Both the position numbers and the translations under genes were made by a program. From NCBI GenBank assembly GCA_033182465.1, contig CP137323.1, positions 992,001 to 1,056,000 of the forward strand: a stretch of 64,000 bases of DNA, read 5' to 3'. Numbering within the stretch: the stretch's first letter is position 1; each line of letters begins with the position of its first letter. Origin of the DNA: Sanghuangporus weigelae (Eukaryota; Basidiomycota; Agaricomycetes; Hymenochaetales; Hymenochaetaceae). The notes under the pieces were generated by a model. It was given only the letters and a program-made list of their open reading frames with translations, searched no databases and had not been told where the DNA came from. Below, piece by piece: positions 33,891-48,303 of the stretch.

Positions 33891-33987
33891 ACCGCGCAAA
33901 ATGGTGAGATGAAGACATCCGTGCTAAGTACTAGCATCGAAACCTTCCGTACCGGAAATTCTCCTCAGTTCCTCGACGCACACCAAG

Positions 33988-34797
33988 ATGTCTAACTACG
34001 ACAACGATTCGTACGGCAGCTCCGACCGTCGCGGCGACAGCTACGGCTCAAACAACGACAACTCTGGTCGTGACCGCAACAGCAATGACAACGACTCATC
34101 CGGCCAGAACAACTCTAGTTCCTACGGATCCTCAGACAATTCGTACGGTTCCAGCGGAAACACGCACGGCAGCTCCGGCAACAACGACTCGAGCTATGGC
34201 TCCAGCGATCGTGATAATGACAACAGCTACGGCTCATCGCGCAAGGACAGCGACCTTTCCTCTGGCAACCAGAGCGGAGGCAGCTATGGATCTCGGAACG
34301 ATGATAACGATAATTCCTCATCAAACAAGAGGGATGACGACTATTCGTCCGGAAACCGCGGCTCTTCCGGTAACACCCACGGATCCTCCGGAAATACTTA
34401 TGGCTCCGACTCTTCCAACCGTGGTAACGACAAACCGAGCTCGTACGGCTCTTCTGGAAATACAGACTCTTATAGCTCCTCCAGCAACACGGGCTCGCAC
34501 GGTTCTTCTGGCCAGCAGGACTTCCTCGACAAGGGCGTTGGTTACGTCGCGGAGAAAGCTGGCTATAGCAGCCTTGTGAGTTCTATCCATATTTCATTTG
34601 ATATTCATAGTCCAATGTGGTATCTACGCATGTTTCTAGTCGCGCGGCAACGAAGAGAAGGTCAGCGATGGTATTCGCTCTGAATTCTCCAAGCTGACGG
34701 GTAAGTGAAGAGCCCACTCCCTGAAAATCCACTGAGCCGAAATGCTCAACGTTTTCTCTGACCAGGTCGCGATGTGCCCTTCGCCGACAAGAACTAA
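33988..34797 (+). CDS. Ser/Gly/Asn-rich hydrophilic protein with conserved DKGV-KAG-SDG C-terminus
   Basis: Three exons (33988-34575, 34640-34700, 34766-34797), 226 residues. Residues 1-175 are low complexity, built on repeated SYGSS, GSSGN and THGSS with Asp and Arg interspersed, surely disordered. The conserved end reads FLDKGVGYVAEKAGY, then (exon 2) EEKVSDGIRSEFSKLTG, then RDVPFADKN. The protein at 50862-51201 has the same three-part end, with the same 61-nt second exon and the same phases. Extreme hydrophilicity recalls LEA-like desiccation or heat-stable proteins; that comparison is inference. No signal peptide or membrane helix. Confidence 0.85.
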
Positions 34798-35928
34798 GAA
34801 CTGAGGCAGAATCGTGCGCCCAACGATATTAGCAACGGGACTGAGCGATTCGGACTCTTTCTTTGGCTTTGGAGACAAAGTATGTAGTATGCGAACTGTA
34901 ACAGCTCTATATTTAGCGCGAACTTTGTTAGCCCAGCATAAAATGAAAATGAAATCAACATATAGGTATCAACATTGCCACGTCACGTATTGTATGAAGC
35001 GCACATGAAGCGATGTAACATTAACATTGACAAGAGGACAACAACAAACAAGTACATGATTTAACGGAAATTTCCGTCATTTGCGACCGTTCCGTCCTGT
35101 TCTTTTAAAACGACGTCAAGTCCATGCATGTGCCCGTCATGTTGGCCTAGACACGCAATGCAACATCATGTACATATTAGCAGGCAGGATGAGATCGCTC
35201 GTCTGCCTCCGTCCTATCAGCACCAGTCACCTTGGGACAAGTCCCTCATCTCATAATCTGGCACCACCCGCACACTGAGGGTCATCAACATGAAGAGAAA
35301 CAACCACCTCGGACAAGAATCAACTGGACGCTATTTGGTCAGTTGCGTTCTCGCCAGAGAGGGCATCTTCTCGCATGCGCAGCTCAGTGATGAATACATA
35401 GATAAAAATATAGACAGATCGATGGAGACGACGGTCAGAAAGTGGAATAGGGTGTTCTACAATACGATTTTAAAGACAAGGCAGAGAGGAGTCAAGATGA
35501 CCAGCGTAAACGACTTTCCAAAATGTCGTCGCAGGCAGGAGCAATCTGCCACTCAACATTCTCGGAAGTGATGATACCAAAGGTCTGTTCATCATGGCCA
35601 ACCGGCTTGGGATCGTTTGGGTTAGATGATGAGTGTTGAGAGTAGTAGAAACGCAGTCAGTTTCATGTGTGTACTTGTGAAATGACATAAGCAATCAATG
35701 TGTCTGTGTCGATCATCCAAGTACGGTATCGATTTCTCACTTGCATGCAGTCCTCTCAGTCGAGGTCGGCCACGTACCCGACAAGCTTGGAAAGCGTAGC
35801 TTCGCTATCTCTCATAGCGCGTCCGGATTCCCGAGCTCTCCTTTGCTGATAACTGGCCCGCAGAGCATAGTCGGTCGACTAAGAGGTGCTACATATCATC
35901 ATATCAAAACCAAGTCGAAGAGGCCAAG
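34798..35928. other. Gene-free stretch
   Basis: 1.1 kb between the hydrophilic-protein gene and the VHS-GAT gene. Short frames only. Confidence 0.4.
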
Positions 35929-37902
35929 ATGCAGTCGGTCTTCGGCGGCGACTTCACGAGGAACATGTCTCCTCTCCAAAACCTGATTGCTCGTGCAGTA
36001 GATCCATACAAGCTCGAGCCCGATTATGCCGCTCATTTGGAGGTGGCGGAGTACATCAATAAGAAGAAGGCGAATACGTACGTCTCTTCATCCTTCATTC
36101 AACTTTATTATGCTAATTCGTTATTGATTCCTATTCTTTGGCGATGGCGCTTAGCCCGCGAGAAGCAGCAATGTCTATCGCGCGTATCGTAAACAATCGC
36201 AACCCGCACATCTCCCTCCTCGCGCTCTCCCTGCTCGAGACCCTCGTCTCGCAATGCGGGTATCCCTTCCACCTGCAAATCGCCACGAAAGAATTCCTCA
36301 ACGAGCTCGTTCGACGATTCCCCGAGCGTCCGCCTCCCTTTCCCGGGCCCGTGATGACCAAGATCCTCGAGCTCATTAAGACGTGGACCCAGACGCTCTG
36401 CTTGGAGAGCCGCTGGAAGGAGGATTTGGGAAATATCAGAGATATGCATAGGCTTTTAACTTTCAAAGGGTACAGGTTTAGAGACGTGGGTGTGCCTAGT
36501 AGCGTTCAACCTGCTGTTGCGTCTACTTCGGTGGGTATACATCCATTCGCATAACGGTCTAGAATGTGCAGTTAACAAGTTGATCTTTGCAGAACTTGAA
36601 GTCAGCAGAAGAACTTGAAGAAGAAGACCGCGAAGCTCAGCAAGCTAAGTTGCAAGAACTCATCCGGCGTGGTACACCGCGGGACCTTGCCGCGGCGCAG
36701 GAGTTGATGAAAGTCCTTGCTGGGGCTGAACCAGAGAAGAAACCTGATTATCGCGCGCAATCGCTCAATGAGCTTAACAAACTTGAGCAAAAGGTGATTT
36801 TGCTCAATGAGATGTTGGATAATGTCGATGTAGAACACGGAGAGCGCTTTGCGACCGGGGATGCGTATGATGTACGTCTTCATTGTTATTTTCGTTCGAG
36901 CTACATCATGGAAAAATAGGCTGATGATTGCTTTTCAGCAAGTTAGCGGTATTCTGTCCGCTGCGCGGCCTAAAATCCAAAAGTGGATATCGGATGCGGA
37001 GGCTGGCGATCCAGAAATGCTAGGTAGGTCTGCCCATGAAAAGTTGAACGCGAAAATGACACGTCACGCAGATATCTTCCTCCAAACGAACGACCAAATA
37101 AACTCCGTGCTTAATCGCTATGAGGCGTTCAAGAAGGGTGACTATACAGCTGCTAGGAACCCGATACCCGCAGAACTGGCCAGGTAAGTTCCTTCTGCTA
37201 TCATATATTATTCTTCAGATAGGCTGAATGTTTTTTTTTTCTTGAAGCACGTCACGGACGCAAGATACCTCTCTCATTGATTTCGATGACCAATCGGATC
37301 AAGCAACAAATCCGAACAATCCAGCAGATGATTTGGCGAGTCTCTTTGGCCCTTCGAAAAGCACTACCTCCGCGCCACCCTCTCAGCCTTCCTTCCACCA
37401 GCAGCCACAACAACAATATCATCCCGGGGTAACAATCCAGCACCCTACACCCTCTATATCAGGACCAGCGTCCAATGGCTCCTCGAACACGCTCGCTGAT
37501 CTCTTCAGCACCCCGTCTCCGTCTCCGTCTCAAGGCGGACATGGTGGAATGGGCAGCATCAGCTTACCATGGTCGCCTGGTCCTGGTCCAAGCACTCAAC
37601 CGCAACCCACCTCTCCAACTCCGACTTCTACCTCGACGTTCCAGACTCCTCAGCAACCTAAACAGCCGCAGGGAACGTTCTGGAGTATGCGACCTGGTTC
37701 TGGTTTGGGTGTGTTGGCTAGTATGAATAGCGGTCAGAGTAGTAGTAATGGTGGTGGCGGTGGCGGTGGAGATAGCCTTGGTTCTCAGATGCAGAGGCCT
37801 CAACAACATTCTTCACCTGCTGCTTCTGCTGCAACGACGACGACGGCGACGGCGAACGCACAGGGGAAAGATCCCTTTGCTGACTTGGCTGGGCTGTTCT
37901 GA
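35929..37902 (+). CDS. VHS-GAT domain trafficking adaptor (Tom1/GGA type)
   Basis: Five exons (35929-36077, 36155-36530, 36593-36871, 36939-37183, 37248-37902), 567 residues. The VHS domain (about 10-150) has NLIARAVDPYKLEPDYAAHLEVAEYIN, REAAMSIARIVNNRNPHISLLALSLLETLV and IKTWTQTL. The GAT domain (about 190-350) has LQELIRRGTPRDLAAAQELMKVLAG and ETFLQTNDQINSVLNRYEAF-like residues. Such proteins bind ubiquitinated cargo and Arf or phosphoinositides at Golgi and endosomes. The last 215 residues are Pro/Ser/Gln-rich and end DPFADLAGLF. Short DLASLF and DLFSTP motifs could bind clathrin or appendage domains. No GAE ear domain follows, so it is closer to Tom1 than to a full GGA in layout. Confidence 0.88.
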
Positions 37903-38632
37903 GGAGTCATCTGGAAACTGTAAAATTATCAATTACCCTCGTCTTTATTTTGCATGTCACTGTAGTCATTTGGATGTGCACTGAACTGCTACATTAACCG
38001 TTGTATTTCAGTTTTTATAAAGGGCAGTGCAAGAGATCTGGGTATCGAGACCAGCAAATCGGAGGATGGAGTGATAAGATAAGATAAACTCGTACTTATG
38101 TGATTTGAGTACCTTATTCGGACATTCTCGGCGCTACAAAATTTTCAGTCATCTTTTTCTTTTTAGCTTTATAGATTCACCTCCTCGTACTTGTCTACCG
38201 TCTCTCTGTCTTCCTTTCTCGCTCAGTTTCCGTAGCTGTGTCTTGATAGACGCGCGGTGTGTAGAATCTGTCACCGTATCAGACCGATCTGCTCGGAGAA
38301 CAGCTATAAGCAGAGCGTCTATCTAGTGAGCTGTGTACCAGCTTCTGAGCACTAATCGCTACGATTCGCCGAACTTCTGCGCAAGTATAATATGAAAACG
38401 GTCGGATCTATAGTAAACCAGTGTTGACTCGTCTCCTCTTTCCTAGGTCGTCGCAAGGCTCAAGTAAGCGTTCCGTGTACAGCCAATCGCTCGTTCATAT
38501 AAACCCTCGAAGCCATCCGTCACCAGGTTCCTCCCCCTTACTCCGTTCGAGGCGCGCATAGACAGTTTTCCAAATAGGCCTTCAACTCCGTTCGCAAACC
38601 AAAGACGGTCGATTGCTGTTAGAAGACCCAAA
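37903..38632. other. Intergenic, upstream of ARG5,6
   Basis: 730 bp, no gene seen. Confidence 0.4.
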
Positions 38633-41830
<3,198 letters not shown>

Positions 41831-43208
41831 AAATACTCGCGAGCGACGCCGTTGCTTACGGTTGCTTACGGAAAAAATAGGCTTCGAAATCCGGTGCGAC
41901 ATTCAGTTGAAGTGCTCGATCGGATGAAGAGCCGCGAGGTCAAAACGACGTCAGACAATTTGTTGGATCGGTGAAGAAGACTTATGTAGTACCATTCCTT
42001 TGTTTATTTCTCATACATATTTATGCATAGATGATTTCCTTATGCAGAGCACAGATGCCTGTCTATCCATCTTAAGTAGAGCTGGGTGAGGTATACGCAA
42101 AGCATATCAGAAAAGCTTAAGGTAATAGTGTTCATCCGTCGCCAGACTCTCCTTTAAGTCAAATTTAACATACAGCAACCTACAGCAATCTGAGATACTA
42201 CAGAAGCCACGGATATCTTATTCACCTAATTTCAACGCAGAGTAGATTCCATCAATCTCTCTTACATAGGATACTGGCCTTAAAACAAGCGAATACAGAT
42301 ATTCTTTTGCTTTGATATCTGAGCGAATAGCTTAGACGAAGACGGAAGTATCGAATCCCGTTCTCGATGCAATTGCAAGTTTCAGTGAAATATTATGAAT
42401 GAAGAGTACTCCATTGTTGGTAAAGGATGTCAAAGTCGTAGTACACATCAGGCATGTCCAGAAGGGACGAGTCATGAAAAGCTCAGCACTGACCAGCCGA
42501 ACCATTTAGTTGCATCTCAATCTCCGTTCACACCCGTGGGGTGGATTCTACTGTAACAAGGGGATGAAAGAACTCACTTTGTGCCCGGCCGGCAAGAAGC
42601 GCCGGGTATGGAACAAGTAATACTACTCGTTCACGTCCTGCTTTAGAAGAGAAGTAAAATGTACAACTCAGAAATTGACATGACATCTTCGAGGTGTGAA
42701 ATAAGCCAGGTGTGTGAAAGGACTCAGGGAAGACCCGGAAAAGATTCTCTCAGAGTCGACGTACACAAGCGAAGACTAACAGGACTAACAGAACAGGGAC
42801 GAACGAACCAATCGAGATCCCTCGTCACGAGGTTCGAAGACTATGAATCAATGATGTTCGATTCGCCAATACGAATCATAATGATTATTCTTGTTTGCAA
42901 GACATGAGTGGGTGACTAACCAGAGCGCCTTACAGTATGCGGGTCGAATCTCTGTCTTACTCAAGTTCGTCGCTAAAGACAGGCTTAAAACGTAGCTAAT
43001 TCTTCTGCACGAGCGGCGCTTCCCTCCGGAAACCATAACAAACAAAACCCGATCTATTTTCCATATTAGGTGAAGTAGTCTGCAGACATATATAGACCAA
43101 CATTGTAGTATGTCCATGTGTACGAGAAAACCGTGAAGACTCGTAAGTGCACGCAGAAACTTGACAAACAAGACACCGATAAGAGACAGTCGTTATAGAA
43201 GTAACCAT
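41831..43208. other. Gene-free stretch between convergent genes
   Basis: 1.4 kb; no frame with support on either strand. Confidence 0.4.
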
Positions 43209-45290
43209 TCACTCCAAAACAAAGTTCTTCGTAATCCACAAGCGCTGCGCCATGACCACAGCGCGCATGAGATTCGTGCACCCCAGAGTTCTTTTCCCCC
43301 GTTCTTGAGGGCTCGGCATATTATCAGCCGACTCATTCGAAATCGAGATCGGACTTGCAGGAACAGGAGATGTTGGAAAAGGAGGCGGCGTTTTAACAGA
43401 CCCGGATTCACTTACTTGCATTTGATACCTCATCTCGTGCATTTGCGCTTCCTCGGAACCCTTTACGCCACTTCCAAGGGGAGTGTCGGACGAGTTAGCA
43501 GTTACTACGCCTTGCTTCTGAGCTTGAGAAGATGGGGACCAAAGGGTTTGCCCAAAGACACGGGCGCGAGCGAGAACAGAGCCAGACCCTCTAGTACGAA
43601 GACTTGCGAGTTCTTCCTGAGTTTTCTCTGCTTGAGGATTCCCAGTTGCGCGCCTTGTCGAGACTGTGCTCTTAAGCGTACTCCTAATCCCGAAGTCCAA
43701 GTGAGCATAGCTCGGAGCTGATTCGGTGTAGAGGCGAGGATTTATGGAAGGTGGGAGAGAAGAAGTCGCTGTTAAGATAGGCACGGCGATGAACACTGAA
43801 TGAGAGGGAGAAAGGTCATGAACAGGAATCGGAGGCGGCATAGATGGCGCGTAGATGGTACAGCTTTTCGATCGCACTAAGATGGAATCACCAGCCGTTG
43901 CCCGGTTTCTATCTTTGCTTGATCCGCTTGTTTCTGAAAAATCGGAGTCACTGACCAGAGGTGAGCAAGGCTCAGGAGACTTCAGCTTCTCTAGACATTT
44001 CGGCTCCGAGGCCGGTCCAGACATCGACGAAGATAAAGGAGTTTCTGGATACATGTTTCTGGATAGAGAACAGATCATGTCAAGATTGTTATTCGATTTG
44101 TTGATATCAATCTTCGATGCAGGACGTGAACGAGGCGAGTGCTTCTTCATGCCAGATTTATGGTGGCTCTCAGAAACTGAAGCAATATCCGCGAGTTCGA
44201 AGCTGTTGGGTTCGTCTGAATGGGGAACATCCTCGCCATTTTCAGCTGACCTGAATGGATTGCCGATAGAAATAGGATTAGACATTGATTCTAATTGACT
44301 CCTTTCATCAGAAGGCTCGGGAAAAGAAGACAGCAACGACAGATGTCCTTCAAGGAACGACTCGGGAAAAGTTTCATATTCAGTAAGGCCGGACAGCTCG
44401 GCTGCTGAAGCAGTAAATACATTCAATGAAGATGGAGGATGAAGCGCACCCGTATCTTCCGTAGTGATAGGGATGATGCGGTCGAAAGCGCCAGAATCGA
44501 GCTTCCGAGGAACTGCAGAGATACCAGAAGGAATGACGGCGCACCCACTAGGAATATTCTCATTGTCGGCAATGGTTGCAACAGGTTCAGAGACAGAAAA
44601 CCAATGATCAGAAGTAATCTGTTCAGCCGATTCGGCGATGTCACAGTTTGTCCGAGCTGAATTCTCCAGAGAAAGCGCATTACGGTTCTTCGGGGAGACT
44701 TGGCGGTGTGGTAATACAGATACAGAGTTTTCGCCGGAAAGAAAAGAAGCAGCGGACCGGGGAAGTCGAATAATATCGCTATTCGCGTTTCCAGAAATGA
44801 GTTGCCCATTCCTCGCCCGGAGAGAGCGGGCATTCATCAGCGGCACCGGAGCCCTTCGTAGAGTCGCAGCGGATACGGATCGACCCATTGTCTGCCTTAA
44901 AGAAACATCATTCTGTACTTCAACGTTTTCTTTCTCTGAGCCATCTTTTCGGCGAATTCTTGGGGTTGCCTGGGGAGAGATACTCGAAGAAATGCGCCGA
45001 CGAGAAACTGTGGCTGCCGTGTACGAGACCAGGTCAAATGATGCCCTTAAGTCGAGAAACCATCAAAACGTACGCTTTCTGACGACAGATACGCTCGCCA
45101 CATCCTTCTGTGTTGTAGAGGAGCTTATAGTCTCATCGCGACGCGCACTTCTTGCTTGAACCAAGGAGTGAGCCGCCCTCTCGGTGGAATTTAGGTCATG
45201 CTTCGAATGTTTCTTGGATAGACGACTTGAGGAGCTGATAAGTTGCGCGTGTCGCTTTGAGCTAACTGGACACTTCGAAGGCTCTACCAT
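43209..45290 (-). CDS. Large disordered Ser/Pro-rich protein with KEN box, unknown
   Basis: Two exons (45074-45290 and 43209-45013), 673 residues, with the intron placed where ARG-Lys-rich VVRKP joins TVSRRRISSS. I do not recognise the family. The N-terminal 70 residues are basic and Ser-rich (SKRHAQLISSSSRLSKKHSKH). Residues 76-95 are basic (SRRRISSSISPQATPRIRRK), followed by a KEN box at about 100-102 (GSEKENVEV). The middle is Ser/Asp/Glu-rich low complexity. Islands such as PSINPRLYTESAPSYAHLDFG and the C-terminal LMRAVVMAQRLWITKNFVLE look ordered and hydrophobic. No membrane helix or signal peptide. Nuclear or cytoskeletal location is possible but only a guess. Confidence 0.75.
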
Positions 45291-46503
45291 GGTCAGACAC
45301 TAGACACGGTGGTTGCTGATGGGATCTGGGTCGGTGAAGTAAGTGCGGCACAAACTTTATTTGTTTGGTCTTATTTGTGCATGTGCAGGACAATGCTTAT
45401 GTCAGGTGACTAGGAATCACGGAAATGTCCGGATCCTGCCCTGAGCCTTGAGCCCTAACCTAACCCTGTCGTGTCCTCTTGAGTCTATGTACGCTTCTGA
45501 AACTAGCCTGAATATTTGACGATTCGTCCTCTCTCGAAAATATCAACCGCGGACTCTACGATAGAACCTGATTCCCGAGATGGATACTACGCACCATGTT
45601 GTCCAGATTGGATGAGTCCCGCTGTGTCTGACGTATAGGCCAGAAAACAGGAACCAAGATAAACACGGACAGCTATGGTGAGTCGACTTTCATTATTTTG
45701 GAGAAGGCCGTGTATGTGCCGGAATCGGATGATACAGTCGTATACGAGCCTAGCAAGGAGACATAGTCAGATGTTAAGCCTGCAGCAGCATGCAAAGCGT
45801 TAGCAACCTTTGATCAATGCTGTGGTTTCACAGTGATGGCAGGAACGCGACGTTGAAACTTCAAAACGTTGTCCATCTGCCTTTTTCAAGTAGTTCAGAT
45901 ATCAGTTCGATCTGTCCAAGCCGTCTTGTCTTTCCCATGCTTCGCTTGATTGTGTCAATCATGTCGCTTGTGGGTTATGGATCGTGATTTTGCCTCTACG
46001 GGCCTTGATTATTGATCTGAACCAGACACGATGCGCTTCCTCTCATGCGACAGATACTGGATGCAGACATTTGGCATCAGTCTATCTCTTTTCTGAGACG
46101 GATGCGGTCGTACCTAGGTTTAGATTGTTTTTATTCATGGTCTGTCTGGCATTTGTACCGAGCAACCTCGAATTTGTCGCTGGTGTGCTATCATGTTGTT
46201 CCGGTCTTTTTGTACATCGATCACATATCAAATGAATTATATTCATGGATAATATATTTATTTCTCGTTTCCACTTGCTCAGAACAAGTCTTGGGTTCTC
46301 CCCCTCCCCTTCTCTGGTTTCTCCTGATTCCCCAATACTGTGATGGTATTAGCAGGCGTTTCACATCAAGAAGGGATATCGCACCTTGTTGCAGTTGATG
46401 AGTGCCTCGGCCAGAAAGTTACTTAAACTTGGCGAGCTCGCTTGCTCTCTCGTATTAATTTACATCGATACAAGTTATTTCAAAACAAGGCGCAAAGCCC
46501 TTA
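45291..46503. other. Gene-free stretch
   Basis: 1.2 kb upstream of the disordered-protein gene. Short frames only. Confidence 0.35.
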
Positions 46504-47190
46504 CCCCATTCAATAGTCGTAGTCGCTGGTATTGGTAAATGATTCTGGTAAGATCTTAGTTTTGTCAATCAAGCGTTTTCTCAATCCAACGATCATAAAT
46601 ATAGGGATTGGAGCTGCAACCGCGGCTGTATAAATATCTGATCGCGCTCTGTAGTATAACCTACGAACTAGTATGAGGTCATTTGCTAAGGAAGGACATC
46701 GAGTCACGCTCATCGCAAGGAGCGCGGGACACCTAAAGAATACCGCTGTAAGTATCACTGTCGCTGGAAGCGATGTACTCAGATTTCTCTGCAGAGTTCT
46801 TGATTGTGCGTTCATTTTCAGCCCTCCATGTCGTTGCCTTCGCGGTGCAGACATACGATATTGCCTTCTTGACCTCCGCCTTCAACCCACCAACGCACAT
46901 CAGTTATATCCGGCTTTGTGTTGCAGTCCGGAACGTTGAGCATGGTAATGCGAATCTATTCCTCGAAATTGCGGACGATGAAGTTGCAATAAGCGCTAGA
47001 CACTGATGTCCGCTCCATCTTGTCTCGCAATTACCGCGTCCAAGGAGAAGGATTAGACGAAACCGGGAAGCGTGGCGCGCTGATTTTCACGGGTGCAACA
47101 GCTTCATGGAGGGCAACATTACAACTAATGCCTCTGCCGCGGGAAAGTTTGGTTTGCGGGCCCAATTCGGAAAAGATAACAGACACGTGA
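46504..47190 (+). pseudogene. Decayed short-chain dehydrogenase/reductase
   Basis: Pieces of an SDR appear in order: IVVVAGIG, spliced to GIGAATAA, then RSFAKEGHRVTLIARSAGHLKNTA (Rossmann nucleotide site), then FNPPTHISYIRLCVAVRNVEHG with FLEIADDE, then GALIFTGATASWR, and in another frame GKFGLRAQFGKDNRHV. The frame changes between the last two pieces, several segments are missing and no good start codon precedes the first. The YxxxK catalytic pair is not readable as such. I conclude a host gene remnant; a poorly spliced living gene is unlikely. The closest relatives are fungal NAD(P)-binding SDRs with the LIFTGATAS strand. Confidence 0.7.
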
Positions 47191-47234
47191 GTTGATCAAT
47201 ATTTAAGCATCAGCTTTCTTATTCTTCATTTCTT

Positions 47235-47706
47235 AGGGCCTGTTCGGCTGCAGCGTGATCTGAGATATTCCCTGCCAAAAAATGGCGCGTGATTTGAGAT
47301 GATGTAGAGGTGTGATCTGAGGTTGAGGTGAGCGTTCGGTGCACTTTCAGAAATCACGTTCTCACATCACTTCCCTGCCACAGCTCCGACCTGTTTTTCA
47401 GATAGCGGTATCTCACATCATCTGCCACTATCTCATCCATACACGACAACTCAACCACAAAAAAATTAATTAAAAATCACAAAAATAATCTATCCATACG
47501 GGCGCACTGCTCCCCAGTTGAAATTGAATTTTTACATGCCTGCAATGTGGTGCTATGGGCTCTCAGCAAAAGTGAGGGTTTGGGACCAGCCGCGAGATGG
47601 GGAGTGCAAAACCATTCCCACGGTTGAGGTACTCAACTTGCCTCAACTTGCACACTTGCATGTTGCGATTGAGGGAAATCACGATCTCTGCAGCCGAACA
47701 GGCTCT
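47235..47706. mobile_element. Short hAT-like MITE (GGGCCTGTTCGGC ends)
   Basis: The left end GGGCCTGTTCGGCTGCAG recurs inverted at 47689-47706 as CTGCAGCCGAACAGGCTCT, about 470 bp apart. GCCTGTTCGG termini are common in hAT-type MITEs. The flanks (TTTCTTAG and TCTTATAG) do not form a clean 8-bp duplication, so the insertion is old or the borders are off by a few bases. AT-rich interior without genes. Confidence 0.7.
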
Positions 47707-48303
47707 TATAGGTGACCGTAAACGCGAGAGGAAGAATGATCCATACTGAGGGCCCAACGAGGACATTCGACTCAACCTGGATATGTACTGCAAAGGTAAT
47801 TTTGTCGCCGTATATTTCGTCGTACTAGTTATTGACCCTTTCACCTTATTGCAGGCTTATCTTTACCTTACCAAGTAAGCAAGACCGTTATGTTTGGACG
47901 CAGGAACTCGACTTGTGTCCTGCGCATGAGAAGTGGTGAAGTCATACTAGGGATTCGGCAGATCCTGATATCTACATGACAACTGATGCGGCAATGACAT
48001 GAAGAAAGACAACATTCTGATGAAGCGTACGAAACACTCCGTAGTCGAGACCAGAATAGTTTGAATCCAAATCCAACACGTTAGTGTTTAAGATATGTAT
48101 AACATTTTCCTGGTCTGAATTCTAATGTGTAGGCTACCGCTTTCCGTCCAGAACCAACATCTGATTCTCATTCCGCCCGACTTTCCATACGTATAAACCG
48201 ACCGATCTAAACAGTCTCAGACCAATTGCGGAAAACGAAAAGAGAGCGTTGGCGTCCTTGCCAGCCAACGCAGGACTCGTCCTTATTTCCTCATGTCTCC
48301 AGC
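47707..48303. other. Upstream region of the kinase gene
   Basis: About 600 bp, no gene seen. Confidence 0.4.

Noticed and set aside
42890-42960. tRNA-like stretch with a GGTCGAATC B-box-like word
   Set aside because: No cloverleaf stems or proper A box could be drawn.
48226-48303. Upstream extension of the kinase from a TTG
   Set aside because: Not a eukaryotic start; the first ATG in frame is 48304.
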